Of a DNA stretch of 64,000 bases, positions 35,415 to 45,914 are shown piece after piece. The stretch's first letter is position 1; each line of letters begins with the position of its first letter. The notes beneath the pieces were generated by a model. That model made no database searches. It was not told the origin of the DNA and was given only the letters and a program-made list of their open reading frames with translations. Made by a program: the position numbers and the translations under genes. Source of the stretch: Halosimplex litoreum (GTDB lineage Archaea > Halobacteriota > Halobacteria > Halobacteriales > Haloarculaceae); assembly GCF_016065055.1 (NCBI RefSeq), contig NZ_CP065856.1, positions 310,001 to 374,000 on the forward strand. Reading direction: 5' to 3'.

Positions 35415-36017
35415 TCAAAGTGGGAGAACACCTTCGTCAAGGAACTCGGAACAATCAACAGGAATACTGTCCCACGCGTTCTTGACGACTTCATATCCCG
35501 TCCACCCTTCAGTCCGGATCATCTGGCCTGTCGCCTTGCAGAACTCTGCCTTCGAAATGAGGTCGTTATCGAAGAGGACGTAGAGGAGATACGGCGGCCC
35601 CACACCGTCAACATCGTATCCATGGTCCTCAACCAGTCGCCTGATCGACCGGCGTGCGGCTCTATCGAGAAGCGAGACGACCTGATACGAGTCACCGTGT
35701 TCGGACAGCTCCTGCTTCAGCGATTCCTCGCCCGCATCCGGCCCGTGTGGCCGGGGAACAACAGTTACGCATGACCACGACGAGGAATCCTCGTCTAGGT
35801 GATCAAGCACACGCTCGCTGCCTCGTTTTAGATACTGTTCGCGGCTTCCCTCGGGCGCGTACGTGTTCGCATTGACGTGGTTCTGGAGTTCGTGCTTGCA
35901 GACGTTCGTGGTCGTGAGAGCGACCGACTCCGCTAGTATGTCCCACTGGTCAGTGTTCGCAACAGCAATCAGGGAACTCGTATCGGCCAGGAGTGGGTGG
36001 CGAGGGTCACTCGCCAT
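35415..36017 (-). CDS. PIN-like nuclease-type protein, putative toxin
   Basis: The 200 residues open with LLADTSSLIAVANTDQWDILAESV, which has the D12 and following Ser/Thr of PIN-like RNases, and continue TTTNVCKHELQNHV with a candidate acidic residue. EEDSSSW-type acidic loops and DRAARRSIRRLV follow. A full PIN acidic set cannot be confirmed by eye. It overlaps the small upstream gene by 11 bases, the layout of a toxin-antitoxin pair. GC is clearly lower than in neighbours, and an ISH4-like element lies beside it, so horizontal gain is likely. Confidence 0.6.
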   Translation of the reverse strand: MASDPRHPLLADTSSLIAVANTDQWDILAESVALTTTNVCKHELQNHVNANTYAPEGSREQYLKRGSERVLDHLDEDSSSWSCVTVVPRPHGPDAGEESLKQELSEHGDSYQVVSLLDRAARRSIRRLVEDHGYDVDGVGPPYLLYVLFDNDLISKAEFCKATGQMIRTEGWTGYEVVKNAWDSIPVDCSEFLDEGVLPL

Positions 36018-36333
36018 CGCTATCAGCGAGGAATGTTGAGGTATCTCGCTCCATTGCCGACTCGAATGCGTCTTTCTCGGCTTCCATCTGGTCGATTTTC
36101 TCGCCGAGAAGAACCCGCGCTACATCTTCATCGATCTCACCGCGGCTATATCGTTCGTAGACCGCGATCTCATCCTGTTCGTCCAGAGATCGGCGGAGCA
36201 TCTCGACTAACCCGGTCCGGGCAAGTTCGCTCACATTAACGCCGCCAATATGAACCTCATCAAGCAGCTTCGCAGCCTCTTTTTCGGCCCCGGCACGGAA
36301 CTGAATCGTTTCATCGTAGCTTGAGCCGCTCAT
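36007..36333 (-). CDS. Putative antitoxin-like small protein
   Basis: One hundred and eight mostly helical, acidic residues. The N-terminus SGSSYDETIQFRAGAEKEAAKLLDEVHIGGVNVSELARTGLVEMLRR resembles ribbon-helix-helix-type DNA-binding antitoxins. An acidic helical region (GEIDEDVARVLLGEKIDQMEAEKDAFESAM) follows that could mask the partner. It precedes and overlaps the PIN-like gene. A TATA-like box lies 25-32 bases before the ATG. The pairing is inferred from layout and size; no named family is claimed. Confidence 0.6.
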   Translation of the reverse strand: MSGSSYDETIQFRAGAEKEAAKLLDEVHIGGVNVSELARTGLVEMLRRSLDEQDEIAVYERYSRGEIDEDVARVLLGEKIDQMEAEKDAFESAMERDTSTFLADSDGE

Positions 36334-36656
36334 AGAGAGGCGTTCGCCGCGCAGGGAGTTATATGTTATGACGTGTTAGTATTTGTCATTACATTTCTCG
36401 GTGCTTCAGACACGCGATTGTATGCCCGATTCGTGTCGATCTCCTCGATAATATTACAACATTCTGACCAAAGAGGCCTCGGCGGAGCTATTGAGCCTCC
36501 TCTGAGCCAGTGATACCTTAGATACTGTTGGACAGTTGGTGGTTTGTAGATTTCTACATTCGGAACTTGTGTCGAAACTCCCCCGTGTTCGATATAGCGA
36601 TTAGAGATTTATCACCGGGGCGGACTTGGTTCACCCCGTCTATCGCCATCGGCCGC
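36334..36656. other. AT-rich non-coding stretch at the island edge
   Basis: No gene is supported here. At 36358-36365 GTTATATG contains the TATA-like box of the antitoxin-like gene. The rest is AT-rich with stop codons in all frames and no repeat that I recognise. It marks the right edge of the low-GC island; composition returns to normal near 36.62 kb. Confidence 0.6.
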
Positions 36657-36970
36657 TTAGACGGCCGTCCGGCGGTGGTCGGTCGATCCAGCGTCGTCTC
36701 GCTCGGCGTACAGCGAGTCGGCCAGCACGGCGAAGTCGGCGGCGGTGGAGACATTCTGGACGCCGACGGCGAGCCGCACGTCGACGGCTCTGTGGAGGAC
36801 GCCTCCGAGGACGACACCGATGGTCACGAGGCCGATCCCGACGGCGAGCGCGCGTAGCGCCGGGTCGGTCGTACGGCGGTACGCCAGGACAGCACCGGGA
36901 GTATCGCGCCGAACGACGGCGTGGCCGCCTCGGTGCGTGCCAGGACGAGTGTCGTTTCGAGCACGGGAAA
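36657..36970 (-). pseudogene. Decayed DUF7521-like membrane protein gene
   Basis: The minus strand encodes AYRRTTDPALRALAVGIG, then a GVVLGGVLHRAVDV segment and VSTAADFAVLADSLYAE, ending at 36657. This aligns with the intact protein at 37067-37408 (AYKAHRRSGAQPLWYLAVGFGVV..., TVADFALAIESALTA). The expected first helix (ETTLVLARTEAATPSFGAILP) lies in another reading frame, so a frameshift near 36895 separates the halves. No start codon joins them. It is best read as a broken paralogue beside the working copy. Confidence 0.6.
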
Positions 36971-37066
36971 CACTCTACTCGTGCGGACTGGGCGGGAGTC
37001 GATATACCCCGTCACGCGTTCCTATGGGGTGAAAACGAGGGGAGAAGTCGAAGATGGGCGCCGGGG

Positions 37067-37408
37067 TCACTCCGAGTACAGCGAGTAGACGATGACGGCG
37101 AAGCCGGTGGCGGTCAGCGCGCTCTCGATCGCGAGCGCGAAGTCGGCGACCGTCTGGTTGTCGACGTTGCCGCCGAAGAAGGGGACGTTCACCCCGAACA
37201 GCGAGAAGCGTATCGCCTGGTCGATGGCGCCCGCGAGGAGTGTCCCGGCGGTGACGACCCCGAACCCGACCGCGAGATACCACAGCGGCTGTGCGCCGCT
37301 CCGACGGTGTGCCTTGTAGGCGAAGTAGGTGATCATCCCGCCGAGGACGAGCGTGATCGTCTTCAACGCGACGAGTACGATGGTACCGGGTGTAGCGTGT
37401 GGGCTCAT
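37067..37408 (-). CDS. DUF7521-like three-helix membrane protein
   Basis: The 113 residues have three hydrophobic segments (about 8-28, 43-66 and 88-108). Signature parts are LVLGGMITYFAYKAHRRSG and DFALAIESALTATGFAVIVYSLY. This haloarchaeal family typically sits behind a small winged-helix gene, as here, where its ATG overlaps the regulator stop by ATGA. The pair may sense a membrane or cell-surface signal, but no function is established. A decayed copy lies directly downstream. Confidence 0.75.
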   Translation of the reverse strand: MSPHATPGTIVLVALKTITLVLGGMITYFAYKAHRRSGAQPLWYLAVGFGVVTAGTLLAGAIDQAIRFSLFGVNVPFFGGNVDNQTVADFALAIESALTATGFAVIVYSLYSE

Positions 37409-37782
37409 GTTTCCTTGCGTACCTCCGACCAGAGCGATTCGAGGCGCTGGTCCGGCGTCCGTGCCTGACGGGCGATCTCGGTTTCGAAGTCGCGCTCCTC
37501 GGTCAAAGCGATGACGACTTCCTCGAAGTCGACCTCGTAGATGCTGGCGTGCTGGCCGTCCGGGCGGATCTCCGTGCCTTCGAACAGCAACTGGGCCTCC
37601 TCCAGTCGGTCGAGCTTGCGGTAGGTCGTCGACAGCGGGATGTCGCTCTCCTCGGAGATCTCGCTGGCGGTCATCGGTTCCTCCAGCGCGCTGACGATCG
37701 CCCGACAGTCCGGGTCGTCGAGCGCGTCGAGCACCTCCTGGAGGTCCGGCGCCTCGTCGTCCGCGAACGGGTCACGGACCAT
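37405..37782 (-). CDS. Winged-helix (ArsR-like) transcriptional regulator
   Basis: The 125 residues carry a central winged helix: ALDDPDCRAIVSALEEPMTASEISEESDIPLSTTYRKLDRLEEAQLL, with the recognition helix around STTYRKLDRL. A beta-wing (TEIRPDGQHASIYEVDFEEVVIAL) and a C-terminal helix for dimerisation follow. It is cotranscribed with the DUF7521 gene. The ATG at 37782 is preferred over a GTG three codons upstream because it lies 25-34 bases from the TATA box ggttataacc. Confidence 0.83.
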   Translation of the reverse strand: MVRDPFADDEAPDLQEVLDALDDPDCRAIVSALEEPMTASEISEESDIPLSTTYRKLDRLEEAQLLFEGTEIRPDGQHASIYEVDFEEVVIALTEERDFETEIARQARTPDQRLESLWSEVRKET

Positions 37783-37806
37783 ACTACGCACCCATTGCCC
37801 GACGAC

Positions 37807-37816
37807 GGTTATAACC
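37807..37816 (-). promoter_or_regulatory. TATA-like box of the winged-helix/DUF7521 operon
   Basis: The palindromic ggttataacc lies 25-34 bases upstream of the ATG at 37782, fitting a leaderless mRNA. Its symmetry could also make it an autoregulatory site. Confidence 0.5.
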
Positions 37817-37939
37817 GCACCGACACACGCCCACCGCGATCGACCACGACCCGCAGAGAGCGACCGCGCCCGACGCGTCGTTTACCTAACACGTATCGAA
37901 CATGTCCGGTCTCGGCCCGTGGACGGCCCAATCGGAGAG

Positions 37940-39073
37940 TCAGGGGCGTCCGTCGGCCCGGGCCGCGTCGGTCGCCTCGTCCCACGGGAGCGGCCCGTCG
38001 TAGCCCGGTGGGACGTAGCCACAGAGCGGGTCGCTCGCAAGCGGGTCGCCGGTGTGGGCGAACGCTCGCGACCGACTCCCGCCGCAGACCTCTCTGAACG
38101 GACAGACGCCGCACTTCCCGTGCAGTTCGTCGCGGTCCCGCAGCGACGTGAACAGCTCCGACTCGCGGTACACCTCGGCGACGTGATCCTCGGGGACCGT
38201 ACCCGCCGACTGCGGCAAGAAGCCCGACGGGTACACCTCGCCCGTGTGGCTCACGAACGCGAAGCCGTCGCCCGCCAGGACGCTCGCCCGCCGGTTTTCG
38301 TCGTCGGTCGGCCCCCCGCCATCGCCGTCCGACGACGCACCCGCCGATCCGGCGGCCGTCTGCCTGCGAACTCGACGGTAGTGGGGCGCCTCCGTCGTCT
38401 TCAGGCCGAACGGTGCCTCGTCGGCGACGTCGGCCAGCCACTCCATCACTCGCTCCGCGCGCTCGGGCGGGATCGGGTCCAGCACCTGTCCGCGACCGAC
38501 GGGGACGAGGAAGAACACGCTCCACAGCACCGCACCGAGGTCGGCCACGACGTCGCGGATCGCCGGCAGGTCCTCGACGGTGTCGGCGCAGACGGTCGTG
38601 TTGATCTGCAGCGGGATTCCTGCTTCCTGAGTCCCTCTCGCCGCTCGCATCGTCGCCTCGAAACTCCCCGACTCGCCGCGGAAGGCGTCGTGACGTTCGG
38701 GGGTCGCACCGTCGAGGCTCAGGGCCATCCGCTTCAGGCCGGCGTCGGCCAGCGCCCCGATCGCGTCGGCGTCGAGTTCGTCCGTCCCGCTGGGGGTCAG
38801 CGACACCGTGAGCCCCCGATCGGTCCCGTAGCTGACCAGCTCGACGAGGTCCGTACGCTTCATCGGGTCGCCGCCCGAGAGGACGACCAGCTGGCGCTCG
38901 CCGAAGTCGGTAGCCTGGTCGAGCAGCTCCTTGCCCTCCGCCGTCGACAGCTCGTCGGGGTGGCGAGCGGGTCGAGCGTCGGCCCGACAGTGGTCGCAGG
39001 TCAGATCGCAGGCCTGGGTCACCTCCCAGATGAGCACGAGCGGCCGCTCGGCGGTGTCGACCGGCGGCCGCAT
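37940..39073 (-). CDS. Radical SAM/SPASM protein, TIGR04053/AhbD-like
   Basis: The 377 residues open with a radical SAM cluster C22-x3-C26-x2-C29 (WEVTQACDLTCDHCRADARP). LSGGDPMKR follows, then SLSLDG-like ALSLDGATPERHDAFRG and WSVFFLVPVGRG. The SPASM tail KCGVCPFREVCGGSRSRAFAHTGDPLASDPLC should bind extra iron-sulfur. This matches the TIGR04053 group, close to AhbD, the haem synthase that decarboxylates Fe-coproporphyrin III. Assignment as AhbD is plausible but not certain. A Gly/Asp-rich insertion of about 25 residues is unusual. It is divergent from the AhbC-like gene pair. Confidence 0.78.
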   Translation of the reverse strand: MRPPVDTAERPLVLIWEVTQACDLTCDHCRADARPARHPDELSTAEGKELLDQATDFGERQLVVLSGGDPMKRTDLVELVSYGTDRGLTVSLTPSGTDELDADAIGALADAGLKRMALSLDGATPERHDAFRGESGSFEATMRAARGTQEAGIPLQINTTVCADTVEDLPAIRDVVADLGAVLWSVFFLVPVGRGQVLDPIPPERAERVMEWLADVADEAPFGLKTTEAPHYRRVRRQTAAGSAGASSDGDGGGPTDDENRRASVLAGDGFAFVSHTGEVYPSGFLPQSAGTVPEDHVAEVYRESELFTSLRDRDELHGKCGVCPFREVCGGSRSRAFAHTGDPLASDPLCGYVPPGYDGPLPWDEATDAARADGRP

Positions 39074-39272
39074 CAGCGCCACCTCCCCCGTCGGCTGGCC
39101 GACAGGCGACCGCGGTCCGAGTTCGACCTCCCGGCGGCGATATCCGGCGGACTCGTTCGAGCCTCGGTCATCACCGTCGAATTCGGACTGAGCATCCTAA
39201 GCGGACGGTCGCGTTCCCAGCGACTGAAAATCCGGTCGAGTGGGTTTGAACCGGGAGTCCGTCGGCTCGAAT

Positions 39273-39620
39273 ATGTCCGACCTCGATATCGACCTCGGCG
39301 ACCGCGAACCGGGCGACGCTTCTCTCGACGGGATCGTCGGCGCGCCCCGCGGTGACGTGACCCGGGAGTGGGAGCTGTTCGTCCGCGAAACGGCTGGCGA
39401 CCCCCTGACCCACGCCGGCAGCGTCAGCGCCCCCTCGGCGGAGATCGCCCGCGAACAGGCCGAACGGCTGTTCGGCTGGAGCGCCGAGACGCTGTGGCTC
39501 TGTCCCGCCGACGAGACCAGACGGTTCGCGGCCGACGGGGTCGCCCTCTCGGACCGTGCCGGTGAGACGGGTGCGACGGACGACACTCGGTCCGGTGACG
39601 ACGGAGGTGAACAGGCGTGA
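39273..39620 (+). CDS. Htur_1727-type PaaB-like radical SAM partner protein
   Basis: The 115 residues hold a PaaB-like domain: TREWELFVRETAGDPLTHAGSVSAPSAEIAREQAERLFGWSAETLWLCPAD, followed by a disordered Ser/Gly/Asp tail. It corresponds to the haloarchaeal radical-SAM-associated family described as Htur_1727 type and sometimes labelled a candidate RiPP precursor. The folded PaaB-like body argues for a partner or adaptor protein instead. Its stop overlaps the GTG of the AhbC-like gene by four bases (GTGA), so the two are coupled. Confidence 0.78.
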   Translation: MSDLDIDLGDREPGDASLDGIVGAPRGDVTREWELFVRETAGDPLTHAGSVSAPSAEIAREQAERLFGWSAETLWLCPADETRRFAADGVALSDRAGETGATDDTRSGDDGGEQA

Positions 39621-40831
39621 TCTCGGTCAGCAAGCTCCTCTGTGACCTCGACGCGGAGGGCGACGGCCTGCGCTACGACGCCGCCGCCGAGTCGGAGAAA
39701 GCGCAGATCCGCGAGCGCAAACAGCGCCGCCCCGTCGTCGTCTGGAACTGCACGAAACAGTGCAACCTCTACTGCGACCACTGCTACGCGGCCGCCGAGA
39801 CCGAACCGGCCCCCGGAGAGATGACCACCGCCGAGGGCAAACAGTTCCTCGACGAACTCGCAGAGTTCGGGGCCCCCGTCGTCCTCTTCTCCGGCGGCGA
39901 ACCGCTGGCCCGCGAGGACTTGGTCGAACTGGTCGGCCACGCCAGCGACGCGGGACTGCGGCCAGTTCTCTCCACGAACGGGACGCTGTTGACCGAGGAA
40001 CGGGCCGCGGCGCTCCGCGACGCGGGCCTCCAGTACGTCGGCGTCTCCGTCGACGGGATGCCCGAGCGCAACGACGCCTTCCGCGGCCAGGAGGGCGCGT
40101 TCGATCGCGCGCTGGAAGGGATCGAGGCCTCCCAGTCCGCGGGGCTGAAGACCGGCCTGCGCTACACGATCACTCGACACAACGCCGACGACCTGGCGGA
40201 CGTGGTGGATCTCTTGGCCGACCGCGGCGTCGACCGCTTTTGCTTCTACCACCTCGACTACGGCGGCCGCGGCGCGGAGATCCGGGACGCCGACCTGACG
40301 CCACAGGAACGGCGGGCGGCGGTCCGGCGGGTCTGCGACCTGACTCGCGAGTACCACGGCCGGGGCCACGAGATCGAGACGCTGCTGGTCGGCAACTACG
40401 CCGACGCCGCCTACCTCGTCGAGTACGCCCGTCGGGAACTGGGCGAAGCGATGGCCGACCGGGTCCGGGGATACCTGCTGACCAACGGCGGCGACCCCAC
40501 CGGCGAGCGGATCGCCGACGTGGACTACCAGGGGAACGTCCACCTCACGCAGTTCTGGCAGGGCTACTCGCTGGGCAACGTCCGCGACCGCCCGTTCGGC
40601 GCGATCTGGACCGACGAGTCCAATCCGCTCCTGGGGGCGCTCCGCGAGCGGGAACGGCACCTCACCGGCCGCTGTGCCGACTGCCGGTACCGGGACATCT
40701 GCCGCGGCGGCTCTCGCCTGCGGGCGCTCTCGGCCGGCGACGACCCGTTCGGCCCGGACCCGCAGTGCTATCTCACCCCCGAGGAACGCGGGACCGACGG
40801 CGAGACGGGCGTTCCGGACGCCGCCGACTGA
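39617..40831 (+). CDS. ahbC: AhbC-like radical SAM enzyme (12,18-didecarboxysiroheme deacetylase)
   Basis: A 404-residue radical SAM/SPASM protein. VSKLLCDLDAEGDGLRYD, PVVVWNCTKQCNLYCDHCYA (cluster C49, C53, C56) and the AFGAPVVLFSGGEPL-like segment match AhbC. AhbC removes the acetate side chains of 12,18-didecarboxysiroheme on the alternative archaeal haem route. FCFYHLDYGGRG, GNVHLTQFWQGYSLGNVRDRPFGAIW and the SPASM motif CADCRYRDICRGG strengthen this. It starts at GTG, coupled to the PaaB-like gene. A NirJ-like role in haem d1 synthesis is the main alternative. The siroheme decarboxylases AhbA/AhbB are not in the window. Confidence 0.82.
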   Translation: MISVSKLLCDLDAEGDGLRYDAAAESEKAQIRERKQRRPVVVWNCTKQCNLYCDHCYAAAETEPAPGEMTTAEGKQFLDELAEFGAPVVLFSGGEPLAREDLVELVGHASDAGLRPVLSTNGTLLTEERAAALRDAGLQYVGVSVDGMPERNDAFRGQEGAFDRALEGIEASQSAGLKTGLRYTITRHNADDLADVVDLLADRGVDRFCFYHLDYGGRGAEIRDADLTPQERRAAVRRVCDLTREYHGRGHEIETLLVGNYADAAYLVEYARRELGEAMADRVRGYLLTNGGDPTGERIADVDYQGNVHLTQFWQGYSLGNVRDRPFGAIWTDESNPLLGALRERERHLTGRCADCRYRDICRGGSRLRALSAGDDPFGPDPQCYLTPEERGTDGETGVPDAAD

Positions 40832-41000
40832 TCCTGTACCGTCGGCGACCGCGTCCGATTCCGACCTGATACACCGTTATCCGCGATATCGAATCGACGG
40901 CTGGTCACCCTGCGACGGCCTCGGACTCGGTGCTCGTTTCCACCGTTCCGTGGCCGAATGCTCGGCTAATCAGACGCGATGGCCCGAAATCCCCCGTAGG

Positions 41001-41007
41001 TTTAAAT
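41001..41007 (+). promoter_or_regulatory. TATA box for the RNase H-like gene
   Basis: TTTAAAT lies 23-29 bases before the ATG at 41030, a clear leaderless haloarchaeal promoter. Confidence 0.6.
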
Positions 41008-41029
41008 TACCGTGCCACCAAGGGCTCGT

Positions 41030-41695
41030 ATGGCCGCATACGGCCGGCCGACTCTTCGGGACCTGTTCGACGAGGCACCGACGCCGCACATCGCCCACCC
41101 GCCTCGTACGCACCACCGAGACTTCTATCTCGCTACCGACGGCTCCTATCGAGCCGCCGGTGGCACCGCGCCAGGCGACGACGCTCGCGAGTTCACCGGC
41201 GGACTCGGTGTCGTCATCGAGACGCGCGACGGCGAGCGCGTCGCGCGGCTGTCGGTGCCCAACCGCGCCCCCGACAACAACGTCGCCGAGTATCGGGCGC
41301 TGCACCTCGGTCTCGACGTGCTCGCCACCCGCTCGCCCGCCGACGCGAGCGTCGGCGTCCTCATCGACCACGATATCCTCGCCGAGAACGTCAACGCCGC
41401 CGTCCTGACCCACCGGGACCCGGAACTGGAGCCGACCCACTCGGTGACCCACCCGCCCGCCATCGGCCTCCACTGGCGCGGCATCAGCTCGCGGCTGCGC
41501 GACTTCGCCGAGATCCGCGCCGCCCGCATCGACAGCGGGTACAACCCGGCCCACCCGCTCGCCAACGCCCCCGACGAGTACGCCCACGTCAACGGCGAGC
41601 CCGACCGCTGTCTCCTCCCCGAAGCGCCGTCGGCGACCGGCGACGACCGCTATCCACCGCCCTCGCGGGCCGACCGCGGTAGCGCGAGCGACTGA
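41030..41695 (+). CDS. Ribonuclease HI-like protein
   Basis: A 221-residue protein with an RNase H fold that would cleave the RNA strand of RNA-DNA hybrids. The acidic active-site pattern is visible: D37 in YLATDGSYRAAGG, E87 in NNVAEYRALHLGL and D113/D115 in LIDHDILAENVNAAV. The last acidic residue near NAPDEYAHVNGEPD is less certain. Both termini carry short extensions without similarity. The start is set by the TATA spacing, rejecting an in-frame ATG six codons upstream. It abuts the convergent membrane protein gene. Confidence 0.8.
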   Translation: MAAYGRPTLRDLFDEAPTPHIAHPPRTHHRDFYLATDGSYRAAGGTAPGDDAREFTGGLGVVIETRDGERVARLSVPNRAPDNNVAEYRALHLGLDVLATRSPADASVGVLIDHDILAENVNAAVLTHRDPELEPTHSVTHPPAIGLHWRGISSRLRDFAEIRAARIDSGYNPAHPLANAPDEYAHVNGEPDRCLLPEAPSATGDDRYPPPSRADRGSASD

Positions 41696-42061
41696 TCACC
41701 GGTCGCGGTCGTCGTCCTCACCGTCCGGTAGTTCGTCGATCGCCTTCTCCCAGCTGTAACGAGCGAGCCCGCCGGCTTCCGCGAACCGCCCGAGGTACTG
41801 CTCGCGGGGGATCGGTCCCCACCAGTCGCCGTCCGCCCGCTCGAAGACCCGTACGCATTTGACCGTCAGGACCGCCCAGAGCACGGCGAACACCGCTGGC
41901 CAGACCAGTCCGTCGCGATAGGGGATCGCGACGTCGAGCGCGGTGAGCGCCCGCCAGACGAAAAACGACAGGACGAATAGCGTCCCGAACGTGTAACAGC
42001 CGGTCAGCGCGTACCGGAGCGCGCGCATCGGCCAACCCGAAACGTCGATCGTCTTGTCCAT
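41696..42061 (-). CDS. Two-helix membrane protein, unknown function
   Basis: The 121 residues have two hydrophobic helices (about 12-35 and 48-68), followed by a polar C-terminal half with WWGPIPREQYLGRFAEAGGLARYSWEKAIDELPDGE. The charged ending suggests a cytoplasmic tail. No family is recognised. Its stop codon directly abuts the stop of the convergent RNase H-like gene. Confidence 0.65.
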   Translation of the reverse strand: MDKTIDVSGWPMRALRYALTGCYTFGTLFVLSFFVWRALTALDVAIPYRDGLVWPAVFAVLWAVLTVKCVRVFERADGDWWGPIPREQYLGRFAEAGGLARYSWEKAIDELPDGEDDDRDR

Positions 42062-42145
42062 CGCTGCTACGGGAACGGACGCAGATCACACACGTATGTT
42101 TTGTGCCGAGCGGAGACGGTCGGCGTCGCCGCCGGTGACGACCCT

Positions 42146-42550
42146 TCAGGGTCGCTGTTCGATCAGCGACAGCAGTTCCTCGGCGTCTTCGATCTTCTTG
42201 CGCCGCAGCTGCTCCGAGTACCTCGGCTCGTCCAGCCCCTCCAGCGCGTTGATCGCGCGATCGAGGCCTCGGATGCTGTCGACCAGTGCCTCGCCCTCCT
42301 CCTGACTGATGTCGCCGTCTTCGATCCGCTGTTTGCGCGCCAGTCGCTCGCGCTGGAGGCGACGCTCGGTCTCCTCGATGCGCTCGCGCTCGGACTCGGG
42401 GACGGCGTCGAGGCGCTTGCATTCGAAGACGAACTCCCGGAGCGGGAACGCGTCCCCCTGGACGGTGACCGTCTCCGGGATCCGCTCGCCGATGGTCCCG
42501 GACTGGCGCCGCGTCGCGTCGAGCAACCGCTGGCGCTCGCGGTCGTTCAC
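42146..42550 (-). CDS. DUF5788 family protein
   Basis: The 134 residues are charged and largely helical. TIGERIPETVTVQGDAFPLREFVFECKRLDAVP forms the conserved N-terminal part. The helical hairpin RIEETERRLQRERLARKQRIEDGDISQEEGEALVDSIRGLDRAINALE follows. It corresponds to haloarchaeal DUF5788 (function unknown). The GTG start is chosen because the family begins here; an in-frame ATG at 42607 would add 19 unlike residues. Confidence 0.8.
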   Translation of the reverse strand: MNDRERQRLLDATRRQSGTIGERIPETVTVQGDAFPLREFVFECKRLDAVPESERERIEETERRLQRERLARKQRIEDGDISQEEGEALVDSIRGLDRAINALEGLDEPRYSEQLRRKKIEDAEELLSLIEQRP

Positions 42551-42736
42551 TGCCCGGCACCTCCCGCCGCTTCTCGCCGTACCCGGCCCGTCCTGTCGGT
42601 CCGACATCCGCTGGAGAGTGTTTCCGTCACGAGATGGATCAACCGCCGGACTGGACGTAAGCGCTCGGAGCACCGCGTTACTCCAAGGGAGGTGATAGGT
42701 GTGTAGCGTTTAGTCGGCGGGGGTCCAAGCCCGCGT

Positions 42737-43603
42737 ATGGGCGCGGAGTCGAGCCCGAGGGCGGCGTTCGAACTGGCGAGCAACGACACGCGGATGGCGA
42801 TCCTCCACGAACTGGCGGAAGCGTTCCGCGAGTCACCGATCGACCCGTTCGTCGCCTACAGCGACCTCCGCGAGGGGGTCGGGGTCCGCGACAAGGGGAA
42901 CTTCAACTACCACCTCGACCGGCTCGGCGACCTCGTGACCGAGGGATCCGATGGATACGCCGTCTCCAGCGTGGGACTGACCGTCGTCTCGGCCGTCGCC
43001 TCGGGGTCACTCGACCCCGACTGGACCTGGGGGCCGGCCGACGTTCCGGGGGAGTGTTCCTTCTGCGGTGACGCGCTGGCGCTGCGCTACGAGAACGGCC
43101 ACCTGCTGCTCACCTGCGGCGTCGACGACCACGCCCTGCTGTTCCCCGTCTCCCCGAGTCTCCTCGACGGCCACGAGGGCGACGCACTGCTGGAGCGGGT
43201 CGCCGTCGTCCTCACTCATCAGGCCGAAGGGATCCGCCGCGGGGTCTGCCCGGAGTGCGAGGGCGACCTGACGCCCGGGATCGTCCCCGAACCGAAGCCC
43301 GAACAGGACGGTTACTTCTTCCACGGCGACTGCCGCGGCTGTGGCTTCCAGCACGGATTCCCCGTCGGCGCGGCCGCCCTCTCTCACCCCGAGGTCGTCG
43401 CCGCGTACGCGACCGAGGGCATCGACCTCCGAGCGACCCCCTTCTGGACGCTGGAGTGGTGTCGCGTCGGCGCGGAAACCGTCGTCGCCGAGGACCCGCT
43501 CCGCGTCCGCGTCGACGTGCGACTGCCCGAGGAGATGCTGATAGTCACGCTGGACGGTGACGCCGACGTGGTCTCGGTCGAGGGGCGAAAACCGAGCGAA
43601 TAG
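42737..43603 (+). CDS. Winged-helix regulator with zinc ribbons
   Basis: A 288-residue regulator. The N-terminal winged helix (about 8-85) contains ELASNDTRMAILHELAEAF and GNFNYHLDRLGDLV. Two zinc ribbons follow: CSFCGDAL with a later CGVDDH (about 100-125), and CPECEGDLTPGIV with CRGCGFQHG (about 170-205). This layout fits haloarchaeal ArsR-like regulators of the DUF7351 type. The ligand and targets are unknown. Nothing downstream on the same strand points to a regulon. Confidence 0.82.
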   Translation: MGAESSPRAAFELASNDTRMAILHELAEAFRESPIDPFVAYSDLREGVGVRDKGNFNYHLDRLGDLVTEGSDGYAVSSVGLTVVSAVASGSLDPDWTWGPADVPGECSFCGDALALRYENGHLLLTCGVDDHALLFPVSPSLLDGHEGDALLERVAVVLTHQAEGIRRGVCPECEGDLTPGIVPEPKPEQDGYFFHGDCRGCGFQHGFPVGAAALSHPEVVAAYATEGIDLRATPFWTLEWCRVGAETVVAEDPLRVRVDVRLPEEMLIVTLDGDADVVSVEGRKPSE

Positions 43604-43646
43604 AACCGGACCGGTGCGACGAACCGGCGCCGGGGGCGCCGGACGC

Positions 43647-45914
<2,268 letters not shown>

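Noticed and set aside
35312..35494. Small minus-strand gene between the IS and the PIN-like gene
   Set aside because: It overlaps the end of the PIN-like gene, has no family similarity and shows no start context.
39273..39620. RiPP precursor peptide
   Set aside because: The length and folded PaaB-like sequence, with no leader-core division, fit a partner protein better. It is kept as such, with the alternative noted.
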